A DNA stretch of 64,000 bases, taken from Bacteroidia bacterium (lineage in GTDB: Bacteria > Bacteroidota > Bacteroidia > Bacteroidales > CAJPTX01). The notes beneath the pieces were generated by a model. That model worked only from the letters and a program-made list of their open reading frames with translations, made no database searches and was not told the DNA's origin. The stretch spans positions 1-64,000 of the forward strand of contig CAJPTC010000010.1 of assembly GCA_905373475.1 (NCBI GenBank), given 5' to 3'. Made by a program: the position numbers and the translations under genes. Shown one piece after another: positions 31,453 through 39,861 of this stretch; position 1 is the first letter of the stretch, and every line of letters starts with the position of its first letter.

Positions 31453-32367
31453 TTAAATTTTATGTACATCGAGTTCACGTGCGAGTGTGGTATTCGGGAA
31501 AATCGCCACTGCTTCTTGCAATAGCGGTGTAGGATCGGTATAGCGCGCCGAATAGTGCCCCAGTAGTAACTTTTTTACATGGGCAAGTTTTGCAAAAGTA
31601 GCGGCTTGCTGAGCCGTGGAATGCCCCGTATCCTTTGCAAGTTGTATGAGCGCTTGCATATAAGTTGCCTCATGATAGAGCAAATCTACCCCTTCTACGT
31701 ATTCCGCTGCTGCTGCAGTATACAGCGTATCGCTCATGTAGGCAAAACTTCTCGGATTACGACGCTGATACAGTGCTTCTGTCGTGGAAAGAACATCGCC
31801 ATTTTCTAACAGAACATCTTCGCCGCGCTTTAGAGTAGCAATCTCTTGCCGCGTAAGAGCATATTTTTCGATGACCTCAGGGTAAATATTGGGAGGTAAA
31901 GGGTGCTCTTCAAACTTAAAACCCATTGTAGGGATTCGATGATGCAGTGGTATCGTAGATACCGAGAGTTGCCGATCTGCATAAATTGTAGCGCCTGGTG
32001 TGTCGGGGAGCGGATGAAATTGGAGCTCGAAATTGAGATGTACCACAAAGAAAGCAACCATGGTGTCGAGAATCGGCTGTAGGTCGCGGTGCGCATAAAT
32101 AGCAAGCGGTGCAGTGCGCCCACTCATACTCAGCGAAGCAATCAGACCGAAAAGCCCCAATGTGTGGTCGGCATGTAGGTGGGTGATGAAAACAGCCACG
32201 ACGCGCTCAGGAGCTAATGCAGCTTTGCAAAGCTGCATTTGTGTACCCTCGCCACAATCTATGAGATAGACCTGCCGCCCTACGTATAATGCCTGAGCCG
32301 AAGGCGAACGAAAAGCAGTGGGCTTAGCGCTACCGCTTCCGAGCACTACAAGATTCCACGGAGTCAT
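31453..32367 (-). CDS. rnz: ribonuclease Z
   Basis: Metallo-beta-lactamase-fold endonuclease that cleaves tRNA precursors after the discriminator base. 304 residues, the short form. The N-terminal VVLGSGSAKPT, HLHADH (63-68) for zinc binding, FAYMSDTLY, LLYHEATY and GHSTAQQAA near the end are all present. Since the tRNA-Asp gene in this window lacks an encoded CCA, the enzyme and the Cca protein at 36693 would both act in its maturation. Confidence 0.96.
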   Translation of the reverse strand: MTPWNLVVLGSGSAKPTAFRSPSAQALYVGRQVYLIDCGEGTQMQLCKAALAPERVVAVFITHLHADHTLGLFGLIASLSMSGRTAPLAIYAHRDLQPILDTMVAFFVVHLNFELQFHPLPDTPGATIYADRQLSVSTIPLHHRIPTMGFKFEEHPLPPNIYPEVIEKYALTRQEIATLKRGEDVLLENGDVLSTTEALYQRRNPRSFAYMSDTLYTAAAAEYVEGVDLLYHEATYMQALIQLAKDTGHSTAQQAATFAKLAHVKKLLLGHYSARYTDPTPLLQEAVAIFPNTTLARELDVHKI

Positions 32368-32397
32368 CTAGGAGACAGGAGTCGCTTCTTCAAGAGG

Positions 32398-32874
32398 TTA
32401 TTGCACTGGCGAAGGGATAATGCGCTCGGGATCATAAACTGTATCCATTTCCTCAAGCATATAGTCGTGCACAAGCTTGATAAAATGATTCCAAGTGTTC
32501 GTCTCGTCGACCATTTCACTTCGACAGTAGCGACGGTAGAGTTCATCGGAAACTACGGGCAACAGGAGCAGGTCATCATCATCCACAATCGAAGCGATCT
32601 CTTCCCGTGTGATGGTTCGCAAATCGTGTACCCCCAGCATTACAAGGGCGTGAGCACAATTCCGCGCTTTTTCTTGTTGCACCGACTGCCGATCGTAAAC
32701 AATTTGCAACCCCAAAGCCTCGAGCACCTTTTCAAGGTTCGTAGTAACCATACCGCTACTCCCACGCTCGAAGATCGAGATCTGCGAAGGAGCAATACCC
32801 GTTTTCTCTGCCAACTGATACTGCTTTAAGCCGAGTCTTCTCCGCTGACCAGCTACTATTTCACTGATTTTCAT
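32398..32874 (-). CDS. XRE-type helix-turn-helix protein
   Basis: 158 residues. Residues about 5-60 are a Cro/CI-type helix-turn-helix: VAGQRRRLGLKQYQLAEKTG, PSQISIFERG, LEKVLEALGL. The remaining 95 residues are acidic and helical (IASIVDDDDLLLLPVV; NHFIKLVHDYMLEEMD) with no known domain. It lies 30 bases upstream of rnz and 23 bases downstream of the STAS gene. It may regulate its own operon; nothing in the sequence shows this directly. Confidence 0.85.
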   Translation of the reverse strand: MKISEIVAGQRRRLGLKQYQLAEKTGIAPSQISIFERGSSGMVTTNLEKVLEALGLQIVYDRQSVQQEKARNCAHALVMLGVHDLRTITREEIASIVDDDDLLLLPVVSDELYRRYCRSEMVDETNTWNHFIKLVHDYMLEEMDTVYDPERIIPSPVQ

Positions 32875-32897
32875 TGCTTTGCTATTTATTATTACTG

Positions 32898-33263
32898 TTA
32901 TTTCCCAAGGAGAATTTGCTCCTGTTCGTCGCTATATGCAATTGATAGCACCGTATCTAGATGTGAAATTGCGATGAGGCGTTCGACTTGCTGCGAAAGA
33001 TTACGCAAGATGAATACGCCTCCTGCATTCCTACACAACCTATTTCCAACGAGCAGCGCGCTTAATCCTGAAGAATCGCAATACGAGCAATCCTTAAGAT
33101 CTAGGACGATGTTGCGCTGCCCTAACCCCGAGAGTATAATAAACTCAGACTTTAATCGCGGTGTTAGGACGGCATCCAGACGAGGAGAGGTAAGGGTTAT
33201 GAGGGTATGCGTTTCAAACTCTTGGATGTTGTACGCATTTTCTTCTTTTACTGGGTTTATCAT
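32898..33263 (-). CDS. STAS-domain anti-sigma-factor-antagonist-like protein
   Basis: 121 residues. The core IVLDLKDCSYCDSSGLSALLV matches the SpoIIAA-type STAS fold (shown here in the 51-71 region), including the phosphorylatable Ser in DSSGL (Ser64). In the classical system the protein binds a serine kinase/anti-sigma factor, releasing a sigma factor. No kinase or phosphatase gene is in this window. It is the first gene of a four-gene run with the HTH protein, rnz and the antiporter, so it probably shares their regulation. Confidence 0.87.
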   Translation of the reverse strand: MINPVKEENAYNIQEFETHTLITLTSPRLDAVLTPRLKSEFIILSGLGQRNIVLDLKDCSYCDSSGLSALLVGNRLCRNAGGVFILRNLSQQVERLIAISHLDTVLSIAYSDEQEQILLGK

Positions 33264-33685
33264 TAGTAGGTACGTAATTGTGGTTGATGTTTGCTAGTTT
33301 TTGCGGTTCTCAGATGTCTTCAGGTTTTACATATTTTCACCTCGTGCGTTTTCCTGCTGTATATTTAGGAAATCGTATAGAGAAAAATACATAATGTGTT
33401 CCAACAAACTTAATTCTTCTGACTCTTCCCATATCTCATAAACAACAAATTCTATTATTGGATACGTAAGCCGCATTGATTTGTTTACGAATTTTGTTGA
33501 TTTAGGCTATTATTTTCTCCTTTCGGCAATTCTGGTTTCTGTAGAAAGACCTCCTTTTCTTTTCAAAAGTCTGAATAATAGGCAGATTAGAGTCTAGACG
33601 TTGTGGTGGGACACACTCCTAGAGAGGGTGTGCAAAACTCTTGGCGCACCTTCCAGATGTACTGTGTTATCGCCGTCTCTGAAGC
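33264..33685. other. 422-bp AT-rich intergenic region
   Basis: No gene is visible. It contains a -7-like TAAGTTTG on the minus strand (33412-33405) without a good -33 box, and an imperfect hairpin at 33611-33631 (CACACTC around a short loop) about 55 bases after the TIKI-like gene, without a T-run. The region separates two minus-strand operons and probably holds the promoter of the STAS operon. Confidence 0.5.
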
Positions 33686-34930
33686 CTACTGACGTTTATA
33701 CGGATTCTTCGTGTAATCCTTAAAAATGGCACGTACTGTCTCCTCTCCACATCCTAATGTTTTGGCAGTTTCTTCCCCTTGGGTATAGCTCTGTACGGCT
33801 TCGTTGCGCATACCTAGCATGTCGTAACAAAATCCGAGATTGCGCCAATATAGCACAGGAAAGAACCACGTTCCAAATTCATCAATATGAGGCTGCAATC
33901 TCTTCCCTACTTCTACCCCATCGGCATAGCGAGCCTGCAAGAAATCGAGCCAAAGGCGTTCAAAATCATAACGTGCACTACGAGTTTGTAGAGATGCCCA
34001 CTCCTGCATAAGGCGTTCTGACAGTTCGATATCTTTTGCGGAGATTAGTTCTGGTTTCAGATCCATCTCAGGTCCATGCAGTAGCGGAACAAATGCATTG
34101 GCATACATCTCATTCGTATCGAGGTAATAATCTCTTGCCAACCAGTGCTCTAGGTAATCTGTCTCATTGCGAGAAGGCGATACGTCTTGCAACGGTAGAA
34201 TGTCGTTCAATGCTACGAGACGCACGGAATTGCGTTTTGCGAGCGCATCGTCAAAGTAGTACTTATGTTCAGCGCCCGTAAAGACAATGACTCGCTTTGC
34301 TTGGCTTACGGTAATGGCGCTGTCTATAAGCGATAGCATTTTTGCATTTCGGGCTTCGGAATGCAAATTCATGACCCCATCGCCATATACGGCTATCTCT
34401 ATCCGATATGCCTCGCGCGTGTAGTCGTTGTAATCTTTCCCATTAAAGAACTCATAGCCCGCAGCCTTACTCCGCCACACAGTATCTATAGAGCCATATT
34501 TCTTTTCAAAGGACTGTATTACACTACTATTCTGTAGCAACGAATCTTCCACCCGTTTTTTGTTCTTATAATCCTCCGTCTGCATATACTCTCTCCGCGC
34601 TGCTCGTACATCATAATTAACGCCCCAATAGTCTATGGGGTAGCTCTTTATATTATGTTCTCCACCATAAATACAAGCCAGCGTCATCTCTTTTAGGTAG
34701 CTTTTCTTCCTAAAGTAGGAGGGCGGGATCTCTACACAAATCGCATCGGGTTTGTAGGTAGCGAGAATGCGCACAATATCATGGTAGGTATAATTCGGAT
34801 TCTCTGCATGCATTCCATGAATCGTACCCACTACAAGAACTTCTGGTATATCATGGCTCTTCTGCGCCATTACGGGGCATCGCCATAACAGGAGAAAGAG
34901 TATAAGTATAAAACCTCGTTTTACAGACAT
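33686..34930 (-). CDS. secreted TIKI/TraB/EreA-like protein with C-terminal TPR
   Basis: 414 residues. Signal peptide about 1-22 (ends MAQ). The segment EVLVVGTIHGMHAENPNYTY and the following CVEIPPSYF match the GTxH...E pattern of the EreA/ChaN/TIKI/TraB superfamily; FTGAEHKYYF near 245 fits its later His motif. A C-terminal stretch (about 355-395; YWRNLGFCYDMLGMRNEAV) is TPR-like. Superfamily members include metalloproteases (TIKI) and heme-binding or esterase proteins, so no reaction is assigned. It overlaps the DUF2271 gene by 10 bases, so the two are coupled. Confidence 0.75.
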   Translation of the reverse strand: MSVKRGFILILFLLLWRCPVMAQKSHDIPEVLVVGTIHGMHAENPNYTYHDIVRILATYKPDAICVEIPPSYFRKKSYLKEMTLACIYGGEHNIKSYPIDYWGVNYDVRAARREYMQTEDYKNKKRVEDSLLQNSSVIQSFEKKYGSIDTVWRSKAAGYEFFNGKDYNDYTREAYRIEIAVYGDGVMNLHSEARNAKMLSLIDSAITVSQAKRVIVFTGAEHKYYFDDALAKRNSVRLVALNDILPLQDVSPSRNETDYLEHWLARDYYLDTNEMYANAFVPLLHGPEMDLKPELISAKDIELSERLMQEWASLQTRSARYDFERLWLDFLQARYADGVEVGKRLQPHIDEFGTWFFPVLYWRNLGFCYDMLGMRNEAVQSYTQGEETAKTLGCGEETVRAIFKDYTKNPYKRQ

Positions 34931-35493
34931 TGTAACTTCTTGTTTGCTTTCCCCGATATTCGTGTTTCGATGGCAATGTTTGAAACGATCTTCTGTTTCA
35001 ATGGCTCTTCGCCCGTAATTTTATAGTCCGTTTCATCCAAAAGTACCTCGTCATTGCTTACCGAAATAGTGCACTCATATTCAAGATAGGTTTTCCAAGC
35101 AGCATTCGCCTCAAGGCGGAGCTTATACTTCCCATCTGGGATGTTGTTCCCCTCACTGTCATCTAGCTCCCACACAAATTCTTGTCTTCCCGATTTGGGG
35201 GTTGCGCCGCTTACAGCATCCACAGGCTTCTCTTGCACTGCTTTTCGCCATGCAATAAGTGCATCTGGGCGTTTTTCCCACCCCTTGCCAGCGGTAAAAG
35301 CGGTTACAAACAATGTTTTCACCAACTCACCTTTGTCGTTCTCTATCCAAACAGCAAACTGGTTTGTGGCTAACTTAAAGCGCTTATTGAAATCAAAGCT
35401 GAAAACAACCTCCTGTTTCGGAGTTGCCGCATATATCCGTGTAGAACACAGCAGTACGGCTAGCAATATCAAAAGAACCATACGTTTCAACAT
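34921..35493 (-). CDS. DUF2271-type periplasmic protein
   Basis: 190 residues. Signal peptide about 1-22. The mature part reads FAVWIENDKGELVKTLFVTA, ALIAWRKAV, DAVSGATPKSGRQEFVW and PDGKYKLRLEANAAW, the Ig/FlgD-like strand pattern of DUF2271, a family often found with PepSY or flavin-related envelope proteins. No cofactor motif is visible beyond a DAVSGAT that resembles flavinylation targets (D-x-x-SGAT). It is first in a pair with the TIKI-like gene. Confidence 0.8.
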   Translation of the reverse strand: MLKRMVLLILLAVLLCSTRIYAATPKQEVVFSFDFNKRFKLATNQFAVWIENDKGELVKTLFVTAFTAGKGWEKRPDALIAWRKAVQEKPVDAVSGATPKSGRQEFVWELDDSEGNNIPDGKYKLRLEANAAWKTYLEYECTISVSNDEVLLDETDYKITGEEPLKQKIVSNIAIETRISGKANKKLQCL

Positions 35494-35550
35494 TTCTCAC
35501 TAAATATTTAATTCGTAGTGCAAGATAATACTTTAATATAGGATATAATA

Positions 35551-35582
35551 AAAAGCGCCGTAGTTTATACTACGACGCTTTC
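35551..35582 (-). terminator. terminator after tsaD
   Basis: A 13-bp stem AAAGCGTCGTAGT/ACTACGGCGCTTT (one mismatch) with a short loop is followed on the minus strand by five T. It lies about 22 bases past the tsaD stop and closes the cca-tsaD run. Confidence 0.85.
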
Positions 35583-35603
35583 CTACTTTCATTTGTCGGA
35601 AGC

Positions 35604-36671
35604 CTAATTGGGCTGTGTTACTTCAACGCTGGCACGAGGAATAGCCTTTACCGTTTGATCGGAGAATAGCCCCGCACGGAACTTAAATAAGCCTGCTATG
35701 GCAATCATGGCAGCATTGTCTGTGGTAAAACGTCGCTCAGGGATAAAGACCTCAATATGCAACTCTTCTCCAAGTGCTGTCACTGCTTCGCGCAAACCAT
35801 CGTTCGCCGCTACCCCACCACCGATTGCCACCTGCCGAATACCAGTCTCCTTAATTGCTTTTCGCAACTTACGCATCAGTATATCAATAATGGTATATTG
35901 CAACGAAGCGCATAAATCTGCCCGATGCGTTGCAATAAAATCGGGGTCTTGTTGCACATTCTTTTGCAGGAGGTAGAGGAAGGAGGTCTTCAGTCCGCTA
36001 AAACTAAAATCCAATCCTTGCAAGTAGGGGCGCGTAAAGGTAAACGCCTGCGGATTACCCGTTTTAGCCAATCTATCTACATGCGGACCACCTGGGTAAG
36101 GTAACCCCATCACTTTGGCGCATTTATCGAATGCCTCGCCCGCAGCATCGTCAATAGTCTGTCCCAGTAGTTCCATACGCAACGGGTTGTGTACAAGCAC
36201 CAACTGCGTATGTCCGCCCGAGACAAGCAGCGAAAGGAAGGGGAAATAGGGCGTACGCGTAGCCTCCGAGGTCTTCATAAAGGGCGAGAGGATATGCCCC
36301 TGCAAATGGTTTACCTCTATAAGCTTTGCTCCCGTAGCTAAAGCAAGTCCCTTAGCAAAAGAAACTCCTACCAAGAGCGCACCCATTAGCCCTGGACCAC
36401 GTGTAAAGGCAATGGCATCCAGCTCATTTACCTGTACATTGGCAGCGCGAAGAGCTTCGGAAACCACAGGTACGATGTTTGAAAGATGGGCACGCGATGC
36501 AAGTTCTGGCACTACACCTCCATACTGTTCATGCACTTTTTGTGTACTAATCAGGCTTGAAAGTAACTGCGTATCGCGTATCACTGCTGCAGACGTATCG
36601 TCGCACGAGGACTCTATCGCTAAAATCAAGGGATTCTCAATACGTTTACGGGGATGTATATTCGTATCCAT
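35604..36671 (-). CDS. tsaD: tRNA N6-adenosine threonylcarbamoyltransferase
   Basis: TsaD, with TsaB and TsaE, transfers threonylcarbamoyl to A37 of ANN-decoding tRNAs. 355 residues. Family motifs: ILAIESSCDDTSAAV, GGVVPELASRAH, FTRGPGLMGALLVG, the metal site HLQGH, LVSGGHTQLV, GEAFDKCAKVMGLPYPGGP, GGGVAAN, and NAAMIA. It starts 21 bases after cca and belongs with the other tRNA genes in this run. Confidence 0.97.
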   Translation of the reverse strand: MDTNIHPRKRIENPLILAIESSCDDTSAAVIRDTQLLSSLISTQKVHEQYGGVVPELASRAHLSNIVPVVSEALRAANVQVNELDAIAFTRGPGLMGALLVGVSFAKGLALATGAKLIEVNHLQGHILSPFMKTSEATRTPYFPFLSLLVSGGHTQLVLVHNPLRMELLGQTIDDAAGEAFDKCAKVMGLPYPGGPHVDRLAKTGNPQAFTFTRPYLQGLDFSFSGLKTSFLYLLQKNVQQDPDFIATHRADLCASLQYTIIDILMRKLRKAIKETGIRQVAIGGGVAANDGLREAVTALGEELHIEVFIPERRFTTDNAAMIAIAGLFKFRAGLFSDQTVKAIPRASVEVTQPN

Positions 36672-36692
36672 AGAAAAATACCTCTCTGGTAG

Positions 36693-38171
36693 TTAAACCT
36701 CTTTTTGGGGCGTTTCTATGGGTACTAGCCCCAATTCTTGTCCCTTTTTCAACATAAACTGTTCCGCCTCTTCCGCGTTGTTGGCAATTACGCCATCCAG
36801 AATGGCGTCTTTTATCGCGTTCTTTATCTCACCCACCTCTTTGCAGGGCGCAAGTCCAAAAACTTCCATAATACGTTCGCCCGAAACGGGAGGTTGGAAA
36901 TTACGGATGGCATCGCGTTCTTCCAGATCTACCAGCTTTTCGCGCACACGCTTAAAATTGTGAAGGAAACGCGCCACTTTGTGCGGATTCTTGGAGGTTA
37001 TATCTGCCTCGCATAAAAGCATGAGCGACTCTATTTCATTGCCAGCGTCAAACAGAAGACGTCGCACCGCGCTATCGGTAACTTCGTCGTCAGTAAGTGC
37101 AATAGGGCGCATGTGCAAACGCACCAGTAAGGCTATGCGCTGCATAATCTCGTTCTGCGGCAAGTGGAGGCGACGAAATATCTTGGGTATCATTTTTGCC
37201 CCCACATATTCGTGGGCATAGAACGTCCAGCCGTGCCCTGTTACGAAGCGTTTTGTGGGGACTTTGCCAACATCGTGCAGCAGTGCTGCCCAGCGCAACC
37301 ACAGGTCTGCACCTGCTGCAGCCGCATTATCTACTACCTGAAGTGTATGATTGAAATTATCCTTATGCCCCTTACCTTCTAGATTTTCAACGCCTTTCAG
37401 CGCATCAATTTCAGGGAGGAAATGAGCCAATAATCCCGTTCGTTCGAGCAAGAAGAGCCCTTCCGAGGGTTTCGGCGAGAGAAGGATTTTATTAAACTCG
37501 TCTACAATGCGTTCGCTGGAAACAATTTGTATTCGCTCTGCATACTGGCAAATAGCGTCGAAGACGTGCGGCGCGATAGAAAAGCCTAGCTGCGAGGCGA
37601 AACGCACAGCACGCATCATGCGCAATGGATCGTCGTCAAACGTTATACCTGGTTCTCGTGGGGTTACAATTTTGCATGCCTCAAGGTCATGTTGCCCACC
37701 GAACAGATCGATTAGTTTCCACTCTTCGCCAGGTGTGAGCGACATGGCGAGCGCATTGATGGTAAAATCCCGACGTAGCAGGTCTTCCTCCAGTGTACCA
37801 TCTTCCACTATGGGTTTGCGAGAATTGCGCCGATACGACTCTCTACGTGCACCAACAAACTCAATCTCCATCCCCTCAAAGTGGAACTGTGCTGTACCAA
37901 AGTTCTTGAATACCGCCACCTTGCTTACGCCTAGGCTCATAGCTACGGCATTGGCAAACTCAATTCCGCCACCGAGCGTTACAAAATCGATATCGTTGTT
38001 AGGACGTCCTAACAACATGTCGCGTACATAGCCACCCACCAAATAGACAGGTCTGCCTAATTGCGACGAAACAGAGTGCACTGCGCCGAACAGCCGTACC
38101 TCATTGGCAGATATGGCTGCGCTTTCCGATGTATTCGAGAAATGGTTTGAAAAGAATTCATCACCCGCCAT
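36693..38171 (-). CDS. cca: CCA-adding enzyme / polynucleotide adenylyltransferase with HD domain
   Basis: 492 residues. Nucleotidyltransferase signature VYLVGGYVRDMLLGR, then NDIDFVTLG; RRDFTINALA for RNA binding; and an HD phosphohydrolase domain with LLHDVGKVPT near 290 and HEYVGAKM. This class-II enzyme adds or repairs the CCA end of tRNAs, which matches the absence of an encoded CCA in the tRNA-Asp gene here. It probably belongs to a run with ribH upstream and tsaD downstream. Confidence 0.93.
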   Translation of the reverse strand: MAGDEFFSNHFSNTSESAAISANEVRLFGAVHSVSSQLGRPVYLVGGYVRDMLLGRPNNDIDFVTLGGGIEFANAVAMSLGVSKVAVFKNFGTAQFHFEGMEIEFVGARRESYRRNSRKPIVEDGTLEEDLLRRDFTINALAMSLTPGEEWKLIDLFGGQHDLEACKIVTPREPGITFDDDPLRMMRAVRFASQLGFSIAPHVFDAICQYAERIQIVSSERIVDEFNKILLSPKPSEGLFLLERTGLLAHFLPEIDALKGVENLEGKGHKDNFNHTLQVVDNAAAAGADLWLRWAALLHDVGKVPTKRFVTGHGWTFYAHEYVGAKMIPKIFRRLHLPQNEIMQRIALLVRLHMRPIALTDDEVTDSAVRRLLFDAGNEIESLMLLCEADITSKNPHKVARFLHNFKRVREKLVDLEERDAIRNFQPPVSGERIMEVFGLAPCKEVGEIKNAIKDAILDGVIANNAEEAEQFMLKKGQELGLVPIETPQKEV

Positions 38172-38248
38172 ACTCGTCCTCCTTTGCTAAAAAAGTAGGA
38201 GAGATGAGGGGAAAAAGTATCTAGCGGCTAACACAAAGCGTCTTTCGG

Positions 38249-38767
38249 CTAGAAACAATGACGATTACGGAAATCAAGCATCTTCAGAAGCGCTATTGCC
38301 ACTTCTTGCCCTTTCCGACTGTGTGTACCATCCGCCCGATCGAGCGCTTGTTGACGCGTATTGGCAGTAAGTACTCCAAACATCACTGGAAAAGGAACAC
38401 CTGAACAGGCTGTTTGCTCAATTGCATGCGCAACAGCATCTGAAATAAACGTGAAATGCGGCGTGTCGCCCTGCACCACACAGCCAAAGCAGATAGCGCT
38501 ATACGACCTGCGATCGCGCGGCTCGGCTAAAGTAGAATTCAAAGGACCGTAGAAGTACATGCTAACGGCTTGCGGCAGCTCGTAGCATCCAGGTACTCTG
38601 ATGATCTCCACCTGCCGCACTCCGTGCTCTACAAGAACATTTACAGCATCATTGATCAACATCTCTACGATGTCGCCATGCCATTCTGCCGCAAAGATGA
38701 TGACGCGTTCCTCGGGGCGAACAATGAAATCCTTCTGCGACGTGTCAAAAGCCGTAGATTCACTCAT
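38249..38767 (-). CDS. ribH: 6,7-dimethyl-8-ribityllumazine synthase
   Basis: Penultimate step of riboflavin synthesis. 172 residues from the ATG at 38767 (a GTG lies one codon upstream). Motifs: IIFAAEWHGDIVEMLINDA, RVPGCYELPQAV, CFGCVVQGDTPHFTFIS (active-site His), PVMFGVLTANTRQQALDRA. It lies 36 bases after the TPR gene and 77 bases before cca. Confidence 0.96.
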   Translation of the reverse strand: MSESTAFDTSQKDFIVRPEERVIIFAAEWHGDIVEMLINDAVNVLVEHGVRQVEIIRVPGCYELPQAVSMYFYGPLNSTLAEPRDRRSYSAICFGCVVQGDTPHFTFISDAVAHAIEQTACSGVPFPVMFGVLTANTRQQALDRADGTHSRKGQEVAIALLKMLDFRNRHCF

Positions 38768-38803
38768 CACAAAACTACAATGAAAAGGAGAGAGCGGGCG
38801 AAC

Positions 38804-39496
38804 TTACTTCCCGAGTACTTTTACACGCTCGATAAATTTATCGATATCGCGTGCTTGAGCGCTGCGAGGATACGAATCTTTAATCAGCTCATAATCGTTG
38901 AGCGCTTCGCCCCATTTTGCCATACCCTCGTACAGCAAGCCCCGCTTTAAGAGGAAAATGGGCGTTGTCAGACCATTTTCGCGGTAATCAATTGCTTTGC
39001 TGTAATAGGCTAGCCCCGTAGGTACATCGCCTTTTTCTACATAGCAATCACCTATTGCTCCGAGCGCTACTGGCGCTAGCATCTTGTCCTGCAGTGAGTA
39101 ATCTTTTAGATACTTGATGGCGTTGTCTAAATCACCCAATTCGCGATAGCAAATGCCCGCATAATAGCGACTCAGGTTGCCCATCTTCGTGCCCGAATAG
39201 TCGTCTAACAATTGCAAGAAGCCCAGATTGTTCCCGTCGCCGTTGAGAGCCACTTGGAACGAGTCTTTACCAAACTGTTGTTCTGCATAGAAGGCTTGCA
39301 CCTGTGCCTCTAGTTCGCGCGGCTTCGAATACAAGTTCGAATAAGCAATGTAACCGACCACCAATAGTACCAGTACTGCTACTCCTATCAATAACCACTT
39401 GCGGTTCTTTTCCAAGTACTGTTCGGTATGCGTCAGGGCGTTTTCAATTGACTCTACGCCCTTAGGCTGCTCTTCCACCTTTTGATTCCGTGCCAT
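38804..39496 (-). CDS. membrane-anchored TPR protein (YfgM-like)
   Basis: 230 residues. A short N-terminal tail, one membrane helix (about 33-55, KWLLIGVAVLVLLVVGYIAY), and a large extracytoplasmic part of TPR-like repeats: SRYYAGICYRELGDLDNAIKY, APVALGAIGDCYVEKGD, and FLLKRGLLYEGMAKWGEAL. The layout is that of the YfgM/ancillary translocon-type proteins that help envelope protein folding. It is first in the run TPR-ribH-cca-tsaD, which has a -7 box 40 bases upstream. Confidence 0.85.
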   Translation of the reverse strand: MARNQKVEEQPKGVESIENALTHTEQYLEKNRKWLLIGVAVLVLLVVGYIAYSNLYSKPRELEAQVQAFYAEQQFGKDSFQVALNGDGNNLGFLQLLDDYSGTKMGNLSRYYAGICYRELGDLDNAIKYLKDYSLQDKMLAPVALGAIGDCYVEKGDVPTGLAYYSKAIDYRENGLTTPIFLLKRGLLYEGMAKWGEALNDYELIKDSYPRSAQARDIDKFIERVKVLGK

Positions 39497-39535
39497 TGTA
39501 CAACAATCTTCTTATCTCTTTGTATTTCCGACGCA

Positions 39536-39543
39536 CAAAGGTA
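39536..39543 (-). promoter_or_regulatory. -7 box of the TPR-ribH run
   Basis: TACCTTTG on the minus strand matches TAnnTTTG perfectly, 40 bases before the start at 39496. No TTTG occurs at 19 bases. Confidence 0.5.
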
Positions 39544-39776
39544 ATTTAATTTTATGTATCCTAATTATTTGTTTCTACCGTATTTTGCGGTATGGGGCTC
39601 GGAAAACACTACATCTGTATTTTGTACTGACTTCTAGGTAAAATACAAGAGCGCATTCTGCCCCCCTGTTTGTATGATTTTGAATAAAAACGTGAAATCA
39701 TAAAGGCTGAAGGAAAGAACAAAAAAATGCCATGAGCAATATGAGAAAGTGGGCAAATTCTTATTTAAGAAAAGAA
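39544..39776. other. intergenic stretch without genes
   Basis: Between the TPR-gene promoter box and the terminator of the antiporter gene. Nothing clear is visible: an AT-rich sequence with poly-A blocks around 39719-39727. The total gene-free gap is 39497-39861. Confidence 0.5.
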
Positions 39777-39817
39777 GGACAAAAAAGAAAGGCGATGCAC
39801 AAACTGTACACCGCCTT
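39777..39817 (-). terminator. terminator after the NhaD-like antiporter gene
   Basis: On the minus strand AAGGCGGTGTAC pairs with GTGCATCGCCTT (12 bp, two G-U pairs) around a 5-base loop, followed by TCTTTTTT. It lies about 45 bases after the stop at 39862. Confidence 0.85.
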
Positions 39818-39861
39818 ATTAGCTTATCTAGCCAAGAACAGCTTTATAACTGCTCAGAATA

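Noticed and set aside
38221..38255. CTAGC/GCTAG hairpin after ribH
   Set aside because: Only five base pairs, overlapping the ribH stop, with interrupted T residues; not convincing as a terminator.
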